Source of the DNA: Sedimentisphaerales bacterium
GTDB taxonomy: Bacteria; Planctomycetota; Phycisphaerae; Sedimentisphaerales; Anaerobacaceae
Direction: 5' to 3'
NCBI GenBank assembly: GCA_016933295.1
Contig: JAFGBG010000260.1
Coordinates: 1 to 54,248, forward strand
DNA length: 54,248 bases
Part shown: one piece after another, positions 1 to 6,763 of the stretch
How positions within the stretch are numbered: the first letter of the stretch is position 1
Layout: each line of letters begins with the position of its first letter
Program-made: the position numbers and the translations under genes
The notes under the pieces: model-generated
What the model was told of the DNA's origin: nothing
The model's input: the letters and a program-made list of their open reading frames with translations, nothing else
Databases searched by the model: none

Positions 1-131
1 ATCGCCGCCCCGGCGATAGCCCGCTTGCAGCAGACGTAAGGCGAAAGATCGTTAATCCACCCGATGAAGCTTAAACCGAAAAAGCACATCACCGAGAAAC
101 TTATTGCAACTGGTCGCGGGTGTATCAGCAT
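1..131 (-). CDS. Small membrane protein downstream of flhA (N-terminal fragment)
   Basis: An open frame starts with ATG at 131 and stays open to the window edge, giving 43 residues. It begins 28 bases after the flhA stop, with GAGAAAG just upstream as a plausible ribosome binding site. The N-terminus has a hydrophobic stretch (roughly residues 8-26) followed by a short basic segment, so it is probably a membrane protein co-transcribed with flhA. I do not recognise the family. In many flagellar operons flhF follows flhA, but this start does not look like FlhF. The reading is supported by position, open frame and start signal only. Confidence 0.5.
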   Translation of the reverse strand, partial: MLIHPRPVAISFSVMCFFGLSFIGWINDLSPYVCCKRAIAGAA

Positions 132-159
132 ATCTTTCTCACATTATTCCTAAAATAAA

Positions 160-2313
160 TCAACGAGAAGCTATTGAAAATTCCTGCTCTTTTTGTTCTA
201 TCTGCGGTCTCGATTCGGCCTGACGAATAGATATTGTGTCAATCGGCTCCACTTCGGTCCCAAGAACAATCTCGTCGTAGGCAACAACCGATAGCATCGA
301 AAGGGTCCTCGATAACATTACCGACAGCGGCGAACGTATTCTCGAATCGCACAATAAAACAACTTTCTGCCTCCCCTGATCCATAGCGGCCTTCCAGGAC
401 TGCGCGGTTTTTCTGCTTATATCCATCGCGGTTTCGGTCGGCAAGGCAAGGCTCATTCCGTCTTTGTCCTGCTGCAACGTCGAAGCTATTTGATGTTCCA
501 GCGCGGGATCAAGAGTAATCGCCAGGATTTTGCCGGAGTCATCTTTATATTGTTCGGTGATCGTTCTGCTGAGGCGTTTGCGAACCATCTCGGTCAGTAC
601 GGCGGAATTCTTGGTCTTGCTCGCGTGCTCTCCAAGCGATTCGAGGATAGCGGTCAGCTCGCGAATCGGTATCCCGTCTTTTATGAGATTTTTCAGTACG
701 CGCTGAAGCAGCCCTATGGGCACATCCTTGTCCGGGCCGATGACTTCCCCGACCAGGGACGGCTGGGTTTTGCGAAGTCTGTCAACAAGCAACTGAACAT
801 CCTCGCGGGTCAATAAATCTTCTGCGTGCTCGCGCAGCGTTTCGGATAAATGCGTGATAAATACTGATTCGGGGTCGATCACGGTATATCCGTTAACTTC
901 GGCCTTTTCCTTCATATTCGGCGTAATCCACAGAGCCGGCAGTCCGTAAACCGGCTCGGTGGTTTTTATTCCATCGACTTTATTCTGCACGGTCCCCGGA
1001 TCCATCGCCAGAAACATATCCGGCTCCAACCGGCCGCTTGCGACGGGAAGCTCCGCAATCCTGATTTCATATACCGACGGGTCCAATGTAATATTGTCAC
1101 GCAAACGGACAAGCGGCATGATAATGCCAAGCTGCTGAGCAAATTTTCTCCTCAAGGCACCGATGCGATCGAAAATCGCGCTCTTTTTCCGCGGATCAAC
1201 CATCGAGACCAGACGAACGCCGACCTGAACGGAAATACGGTCAACATCCAGCAGCTCCTCGATGGGCTGTTTTTCGGTTTTCGCCTGGGGGCTGTCGCTT
1301 TGTTTGACCTGTTGTTTCTTTTCATTTTTTGCCACGTTTCTGCCGCAAACCGCCGTTGCAATACCCAAAGCCAGAAAAGGTATTTTCGGCATTCCCGGCA
1401 CAAAAGCCATCGCGGCGATAATTAAGGACGCAATGATTAACGGCTGGCTGGACTTGAGAAACTGCCGGGACAGGTCCTGGCCAACGCTGTAGCGCGACGA
1501 TATTTTTGTCACCAGAAATCCAGAACTTACAGCGATTATGACGGACGGTATCTGACTTACAAGACCGTCGCCGATCGACAGAACAGAGTAGGTCCTGACA
1601 GCTCCGCCGATATCCATTCCCCTCGAATAGCCCATAGCTATACCGCCGACTATATTCACGGCGGTTATTATCAGGCCCGCTTTGGCGTCGCCGCGTATGA
1701 ACTTGCTGGCTCCGTCCATAGCGCCGTAAAACTCACTCTCCTTAACTATTTTCGCCCTGCGTTCGTTCGCCTGGATTTCGGTTATCATCCCTGCGTTTAG
1801 GTCGGCATCGATTGCCATCTGCTTGCCGGGCATCGCGTCAAGTGTGAAGCGTGCCGAGACCTCGCTTATTCGCTCGGCGCCTTTTGTTATGACGATGAAC
1901 TGGATTACAACAAGGATAAGAAAGATTACCAGACCTACCACAAAACTCCCGCCGGCAACGAAACTGCCGAAAGTCTGAATAATTTTGCCCGCGTTACCCT
2001 GTAAGAGAATCAACCTGGTCGAGGCCACATTAAGTGACAAACGGAAAAGAGTTACAAAAAGAAGCAGCGACGGAAATGTGGATAACTCCAGCGCTTCCTT
2101 CGACGAGAGAGTGACAATAAGCACCGCCACGGCAAGCGATATGCTGCAAGCCAGAAGCATATCCAGTATCGGCGTAGGCAAAGGAATAACGAGGGTTCCG
2201 AGCACCGCCATCAGGCCGAAAGCTAAAATAAAATTGCTATAACCGGCCATGGGTGTAGCTAAATCGCCCACCGGATTGGAGAGCCGTTTGTTCGTTTTTT
2301 CGGAACCTGCCAT
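160..2313 (-). CDS. flhA: Flagellar export gate protein FlhA
   Basis: FlhA is the export-gate component of the flagellar type III secretion system; its membrane domain conducts protons and its cytoplasmic ring docks chaperone-substrate complexes. The 717 residues match the usual length of about 700. The N-terminal third holds about eight membrane segments (residues 25-320). The conserved FHIPEP-type loop is visible near residues 141-176 (VITKGAERISEVSARF, then DAMPGKQMAIDADLNAG). The rest is the cytoplasmic FlhA-C domain. The ATG at 2313 lies 18 bases after the fliN stop, with AGGA about 10 bases upstream. It is the last complete gene of a flagellar operon. A type III virulence homologue is unlikely given the fliL-fliM-fliN context. 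Confidence 0.97.
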   Translation of the reverse strand: MAGSEKTNKRLSNPVGDLATPMAGYSNFILAFGLMAVLGTLVIPLPTPILDMLLACSISLAVAVLIVTLSSKEALELSTFPSLLLFVTLFRLSLNVASTRLILLQGNAGKIIQTFGSFVAGGSFVVGLVIFLILVVIQFIVITKGAERISEVSARFTLDAMPGKQMAIDADLNAGMITEIQANERRAKIVKESEFYGAMDGASKFIRGDAKAGLIITAVNIVGGIAMGYSRGMDIGGAVRTYSVLSIGDGLVSQIPSVIIAVSSGFLVTKISSRYSVGQDLSRQFLKSSQPLIIASLIIAAMAFVPGMPKIPFLALGIATAVCGRNVAKNEKKQQVKQSDSPQAKTEKQPIEELLDVDRISVQVGVRLVSMVDPRKKSAIFDRIGALRRKFAQQLGIIMPLVRLRDNITLDPSVYEIRIAELPVASGRLEPDMFLAMDPGTVQNKVDGIKTTEPVYGLPALWITPNMKEKAEVNGYTVIDPESVFITHLSETLREHAEDLLTREDVQLLVDRLRKTQPSLVGEVIGPDKDVPIGLLQRVLKNLIKDGIPIRELTAILESLGEHASKTKNSAVLTEMVRKRLSRTITEQYKDDSGKILAITLDPALEHQIASTLQQDKDGMSLALPTETAMDISRKTAQSWKAAMDQGRQKVVLLCDSRIRSPLSVMLSRTLSMLSVVAYDEIVLGTEVEPIDTISIRQAESRPQIEQKEQEFSIASR

Positions 2314-2331
2314 TACGATATAATCCTAACT

Positions 2332-2715
2332 CTATCCTTCATCGGTCTTGGCAACTGATTCGGCAATGCCAAGAATCTGCGTTATCTTTACTGCGAAGCG
2401 CTCGTCAACCACAACAACAGTCCCCGTGGCGAACTTGGTATCACCCAGGTACAAGTCGATAGGCTCGTCAATGGGTTTACCAAGTTTAACTACCGATCCC
2501 GGCCCGAGCCGTAAAAGCTTCCTCACGGGTATTTCCGTCTGGCCGACCGTAACGGTAATCGGTACGTTCATATCCAGCAGGATATCTATACTCCCGGCAG
2601 GTCCGGCAACATCCGTCTCGGCCGTTTCCGAGAATTCTACCGACTGGGCCTGTTTCTTCGAGTCTTCCTGCCGCTCTTCGGTCTTTTCTTCTACTGCCTG
2701 AGCTGCTTTTGCCAT
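2332..2715 (-). CDS. fliN: Flagellar motor switch protein FliN
   Basis: FliN is a C-ring subunit that, with FliM and FliG, sets rotation direction and helps dock export substrates. The 127 residues fit the family. The first 42 residues are a charged, low-complexity tail; residues 45-115 are a SpoA domain with the expected pattern (DMNVPITVTVGQTEIPV, then KLGKPIDEPIDLYL and a VVVDERFAVKI strand). ATG at 2715 is preceded by AAGGA at about 10 bases. It sits between fliM (43-base gap) and flhA (18-base gap) and is surely co-transcribed with them. Confidence 0.95.
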   Translation of the reverse strand: MAKAAQAVEEKTEERQEDSKKQAQSVEFSETAETDVAGPAGSIDILLDMNVPITVTVGQTEIPVRKLLRLGPGSVVKLGKPIDEPIDLYLGDTKFATGTVVVVDERFAVKITQILGIAESVAKTDEG

Positions 2716-2758
2716 ATCTATATTTTCCTTCTATTCAACAATTTTTCTCATCCAGGTT

Positions 2759-3730
2759 TCAGGCCGTCTTTTTAACTGCCGTTGACGAAATTGTTACGGC
2801 ATATTTACCGTTCGATTTTACAGGCCAGCCACAACAGACGGTCTGGCCGTCCAGAATTACTTCCAAAGGCTCGTGCACCTTTTTATCCAACAGCAACACA
2901 TCGTTAACCTGCAGATTCATCATCTCCTCGAAACTAAGCTCGGCACAAGCCAGTCGAACGGAAACGCAAACGGACAACTGCTCCAGGTGCTCACGAATCA
3001 TTCCGGATATATTTTCTTTGGATAACCCGGAAACAACTTTTTTTTTCGTTCCGACTACCGGCTCCAGCTTACTGCAGGGAACTAAAAAGAAAGCCTCGTT
3101 ACTTACGCCGTCATCAGGTTGTTTTATGTTAAAAGAAATCTTGCACAATTCCTCCGCCGCCTGTATTTCAAGAGGAAATTGCCCGCTTACCAATCTTTCC
3201 GCCGGCTGGAGACTGCCGTCCGAATAAGTTTGTGAAAAAGCCGAAACAACGGCGGACGCCAAATCCAATAAAAGTGATTTCTCCAACTCGGATAGCTGCT
3301 TTTCCCCGCTTTCCTGTGATTCGTCATCACCAAGCAATTGTTTTGCCCATACAACGGCGGTTGGCTCAGGTATGCCAAGCAAACCGAGACGATTTCCTTT
3401 ATCGGAATCGAAAGCCAGGTAAAAAATCTCTCGCTCATCTTTCGAGGATTCTTCAATATAGTTATTTACAAAGTATTGTTTGGCTGATACGACCTCGGCC
3501 TCGAACGTACTGCGGCAAAAACTGGAAAATTTTTCGGCAACAGCCGCGGCAAGATTTTCCGTAAAAACACCAAGTCCGGCAAGCTGCTTGCCGTTGAAAT
3601 AATGAGGCTCTCGCCAGTTGTGCTCCCTGGTTTCGATCTGCGAGTCTTCGGTGTTCGCTCTCGAACCGACGGCCGAAAGCAACTGTTGTATTTTTTCTTT
3701 AGTCAAATTGTTGGAAACTACATTGCTCAT
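2759..3730 (-). CDS. fliM: Divergent flagellar motor switch protein FliM
   Basis: The 323-residue length is near that of FliM. The C-terminus (about 248-318) is a SpoA domain (LQVNDVLLLDKKVHEPLEVI, then CCGWPVKSNGKYAVTI). The first 20 residues (LTKEKIQQLLSAV) resemble the amphipathic FliM N-terminal helix that binds CheY-P, usually LSQxEIDALL. The middle domain is poorly conserved compared with enteric FliM; residues such as CSKLEPVVGTKKK fall where a linker would be. Its start codon overlaps the fliL stop by four bases (ATGA), implying translational coupling. Assignment rests on the SpoA domain plus the fliL-x-fliN position; a FliN/FliY-like protein is the alternative. Confidence 0.82.
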   Translation of the reverse strand: MSNVVSNNLTKEKIQQLLSAVGSRANTEDSQIETREHNWREPHYFNGKQLAGLGVFTENLAAAVAEKFSSFCRSTFEAEVVSAKQYFVNNYIEESSKDEREIFYLAFDSDKGNRLGLLGIPEPTAVVWAKQLLGDDESQESGEKQLSELEKSLLLDLASAVVSAFSQTYSDGSLQPAERLVSGQFPLEIQAAEELCKISFNIKQPDDGVSNEAFFLVPCSKLEPVVGTKKKVVSGLSKENISGMIREHLEQLSVCVSVRLACAELSFEEMMNLQVNDVLLLDKKVHEPLEVILDGQTVCCGWPVKSNGKYAVTISSTAVKKTA

Positions 3731-4311
3731 TGTACGGCGAAATTTCTAAAAAGAATATGCTTTATCCTGGGTTTGGAATCGGGAAACAGTTTATCGTTAA
3801 AACCTTCGCGTATCTGCGACTGGACGCTCTTGAGATTTTTATCCCCTCTTATATCGTCGAGGGCCAAACCGGCAAGATAAACCGTAAGCCAGTCGGTCAG
3901 GATAGGTTTATACTCTTCAAGAAGGGCCGTGCCGTCTTTTTTAGACAATTCGGAGCTTATTTGAAGCGTTATCGAGAGGCTGATATAACGTGCGACACTC
4001 GGCTCATTGAGATTTGCCACTACCGGCTCCAAATCATAATACCAGACATCTCCGGAACTGTCTTCGGAATCTTCATCTGATTTTGCATCATCCGTTTTTG
4101 CAGAATCAACGGCCTTCGGCTCAGACTCGGGCATCTCCGACGGTCCGGCGAGCAATCGACCAAGGCCCAGGCCGGCACCGGCAGAAATCCCCACTACAAC
4201 AATTATTATCACAACCGGAAGCATGCGGCCAATCAGAGACTTTTTCTCACCTTTTTCCGCCTTGGTCTCTTCTTTGGAATCCTGCTTTTTTGTATCGTCT
4301 GTGTCTGCCAT
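3727..4311 (-). CDS. fliL: Flagellar basal body-associated protein FliL
   Basis: FliL is a single-pass inner-membrane protein that surrounds the stator units and supports motor torque. The 194 residues show a charged cytoplasmic tail (1-27, rich in K, E and D), one membrane helix near 30-52 (MLPVVIIIVVVGISAGAG), an acidic linker, and a periplasmic domain from about 88 (WYYDLEPVVANLNEP, then YISLSITLQI) typical of FliL. The C-terminus ends in a short hydrophobic strand (ILFRNFAVQ), as in other FliL proteins. ATG at 4311 has GAGG seven bases upstream. It overlaps fliM by four bases. Confidence 0.93.
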   Translation of the reverse strand: MADTDDTKKQDSKEETKAEKGEKKSLIGRMLPVVIIIVVVGISAGAGLGLGRLLAGPSEMPESEPKAVDSAKTDDAKSDEDSEDSSGDVWYYDLEPVVANLNEPSVARYISLSITLQISSELSKKDGTALLEEYKPILTDWLTVYLAGLALDDIRGDKNLKSVQSQIREGFNDKLFPDSKPRIKHILFRNFAVQ

Positions 4312-4345
4312 TTATACACCTCATTTACTTATATTAAGGGCCTTA

Positions 4346-5893
4346 TTATGCCGGCTGCAGGCTGCCCTCTTTGCGATAACGATGTATCCTGTCCCGCAGC
4401 GTTCTGTCACTGATACCCAGAACCTTTGCGGCTTTTGTCTGGTTACCTCCTGTCCGGCGTAAAGTCTCAAGTATCGCCCGTCGCTCCACCTGCTCGAGAG
4501 GCAATCCCCCGAGTCCGAATTCGTCATCCTGCTCCATGGAAGGATTTTCCTGGGAATACCCTTCGAAAGACGGCAAACTAAAGCTGCAGGACGGTTCTTT
4601 GTATTTACATTCCTGCTGCCGGAGCGGCTGCAATTCGTCAAAAAGCCACGAAACATCGGCCAGCGATAAAACCGGCCCTACCCCAAGCATCAAAGACGTG
4701 CGAACAACGTTTCGCAGTTGTCTTACGTTACCCGGCCAGTGATATTTGGAAAAAATCTCCATCATTGCCGGATCGATATCCGTGATGTGACGCTGCACCT
4801 CTCGTGAATACAGGTTGACAAAATACCAGATGAGGTCCTGCAGGTCGTCCGAACGCTCCCTTAATGGAGACAAAGTCAATCTTACTGCGTTCAGACGGTA
4901 ATAAAGGTCCCGCCGGAAACGGCCTTGCTCAACTTCCCTTTGAAGGTCTCTGTTAGTGGTGCTTATTATTCTGACATCGACCCTGACACTTTCATTTCCG
5001 CCGACCCGCTCGAAATCCTGCTGTTCGAGCACTCGCAGTAGTTTTGCCTGGAACCTTATTGGAGTTTCCGTAATTTCATCCAGGAGCAATGTCCCGCCGT
5101 GCGCCATCTCGAATCTGCCCTTTCGCCGGGCATAAGCACCGGTAAACGCGCCCTTTTCGTGCCCGAAAAGCTCACTCTCCAGGAGCGAGTCGCTTAAAGC
5201 CGCACAATTAATCCTGACATACGTGCCGCCGGTTCTCCTGCTTTTATGATGGATTAAATAGGCAATCAGCTCTTTGCCGGTCCCGCTTTCGCCGCTGATT
5301 AATACAGGGGCCGAGGTTGGTGAGATTTTTTTTGCCAGCTCGACGGTTTGATTGAGCTTTACGCTCCTTCCGACGATCTGGTAGAGACATCGAACACCGT
5401 CATGCGCCGAATCTATCGTAGAGTAGCCGTGGTTTGGAAGAAAAGTATCCAGAAGCATTTCCACCTTTTCGCGTTCGAGAGGTTTGATTAAAAAGTCACA
5501 ACAACCCCGGCGAACGGCCCTGACCGCCCTTTCGATAATCTGCCGCTGGTTCTGTAAACATTCCAGCCGGGCTTGTTCTATCATAATAACCGGCAGCTCC
5601 GGTGAATTTTCCCTTATTTTTTCAACCAGCTCAAAACCATCCCCGCCTTTATTCGATGATTCCGGTTGTCCTCCGATTGCGTCACCGGCAAATACAAGGT
5701 CACAACTGCCTTTGTTGATGAAATCTATCACACTTTCCTTCTTACTGATAATGTGTCCCCTGATTCCCTTGCGGGCCAGAATTTCAAGTAAAAAACGAGT
5801 CGTTTGTGAATCATTATCCGCAATCAATACATTTGCGATATTCTCTTTGTTTATCTGTTTTTGATTGGTTTTTAAGTTTTTCTGTTGTTGCAT
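4346..5893 (-). CDS. Sigma-54-dependent transcriptional activator (FlbD/FlrC-like)
   Basis: An NtrC-class enhancer-binding protein that would activate sigma-54 promoters of flagellar genes. From ATG 5893 it has an N-terminal receiver-like domain, a central AAA+ domain with Walker A GESGTGKE, the sigma-54 contact motif GAFTGA, Walker B GTLLLDE and an arginine-finger region (RFRRDLYYRLN), and a C-terminal Fis-type helix-turn-helix (GGNQTKAAKVLGISDRTLRD). The receiver looks degenerate: the expected phosphoacceptor stretch reads CDLVFAGDAIGG, with the Asp displaced by one residue, and the usual Thr position reads Glu (VIMIEQ). A longer start at 5956 would overlap the upstream gene by 32 bases; the start at 5893 leaves a 31-base gap and is preferred. 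It lies inside the flagellar operon directly before fliL, pointing to a role in flagellar class regulation. Confidence 0.88.
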   Translation of the reverse strand: MQQQKNLKTNQKQINKENIANVLIADNDSQTTRFLLEILARKGIRGHIISKKESVIDFINKGSCDLVFAGDAIGGQPESSNKGGDGFELVEKIRENSPELPVIMIEQARLECLQNQRQIIERAVRAVRRGCCDFLIKPLEREKVEMLLDTFLPNHGYSTIDSAHDGVRCLYQIVGRSVKLNQTVELAKKISPTSAPVLISGESGTGKELIAYLIHHKSRRTGGTYVRINCAALSDSLLESELFGHEKGAFTGAYARRKGRFEMAHGGTLLLDEITETPIRFQAKLLRVLEQQDFERVGGNESVRVDVRIISTTNRDLQREVEQGRFRRDLYYRLNAVRLTLSPLRERSDDLQDLIWYFVNLYSREVQRHITDIDPAMMEIFSKYHWPGNVRQLRNVVRTSLMLGVGPVLSLADVSWLFDELQPLRQQECKYKEPSCSFSLPSFEGYSQENPSMEQDDEFGLGGLPLEQVERRAILETLRRTGGNQTKAAKVLGISDRTLRDRIHRYRKEGSLQPA

Positions 5894-5924
5894 AATCAAT
5901 TTTTCTCTGAAGAAAACTACTGCA

Positions 5925-6758
5925 TTATTCCGAGATTTTCTGCTTACTGTCTTCAATCAATTTCTGCGGATTGTCCTTTTGATACCATGTTATTAACTGA
6001 TTTTGAATCATCGCCATCTGCGCCCATAGTGAATCGGGATATTCCGTAACGAGCCGACTGTACATTTTCGCCGCTTCGGTCATATCATTTTTTCGCAGAC
6101 AATTTCCGAGTTGAAATAAAATCCAGGCTCTCTCTGCGGCGGAATTCGGGCTGTTAAGAGACGTTCGACTGAGAGCTTCCTTATAAAACAACACCGCTTC
6201 TATATAATTGCCGTTGTGAAACAGAACCTCTCCCAATTCGAAAGGATTGTCTATTTTCTGAGGATTTTCGGACAGCCCTCTGAGCACTTGCATTGTTTGC
6301 TCACTTATCGGCGTGTAAGGCAATTGCGGCTGAAAATCCTTTTTCTGAACCTCAGGTTTATCTTTTACCCGGGGAGCTTCATTGGGTTCGGTTACAACCG
6401 CCGTATCCGGAGTAATTTGTTCGGCCGTTTTTTCCTGAGGCGAAACTTCGATTGCACGAACCTGCTCGATTAACCGTTTAAGCTCGTTTTGTTGTTTGGG
6501 TTCTTCCTTCTCCGTAAGCGGAGCAATGTCGGCACTCCGCAATTGACGCATGAGCTTTTCGCCCGAATCATTCGGATCGGAGATGCTCTGGGGAAGCACA
6601 TATTCCACTAATTTATCGGATTGCGCGAAAGCGGTGCCGGTAACAAAGGCCAAAAAATCGAAGGGTAAAAGCGAAAAACAATATATACAAATACAATACT
6701 TCAAAGCCGAAGTTATAAAATTCGAATTACAGATGTTTTTCAGGCATCTATTTTTCAT
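5925..6758 (-). CDS. Exported TPR-repeat protein
   Basis: A protein of about 277 residues with a hydrophobic N-terminus ending in GTAFAQ, which reads as a signal peptide or anchor, so the rest probably lies in the periplasm. Residues about 50-160 are polar and proline/glutamate-rich without recognisable structure. The C-terminal 110 residues look like tetratricopeptide repeats (ELGEVLFHNGNYIEAVLFY, then AERAWILFQLGNCLRKNDM), in the style of YbgF/CpoB-type TPRs. ATG at 6758 has GGTGA six bases upstream; a GTG at 6770 would overlap the preceding gene by seven bases. It lies between a large TPR protein and the sigma-54 activator, all in one operon. A flagellar assembly role is inference from context only. 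Confidence 0.75.
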   Translation of the reverse strand: MKNRCLKNICNSNFITSALKYCICIYCFSLLPFDFLAFVTGTAFAQSDKLVEYVLPQSISDPNDSGEKLMRQLRSADIAPLTEKEEPKQQNELKRLIEQVRAIEVSPQEKTAEQITPDTAVVTEPNEAPRVKDKPEVQKKDFQPQLPYTPISEQTMQVLRGLSENPQKIDNPFELGEVLFHNGNYIEAVLFYKEALSRTSLNSPNSAAERAWILFQLGNCLRKNDMTEAAKMYSRLVTEYPDSLWAQMAMIQNQLITWYQKDNPQKLIEDSKQKISE

Positions 6759-6763
6759 ATTAA

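Noticed and set aside
2709-3227. A long plus-strand reading frame over fliM
   Set aside because: It is antisense to fliM, has no recognisable domain and no ribosome binding site; the minus-strand frame carries the SpoA domain.
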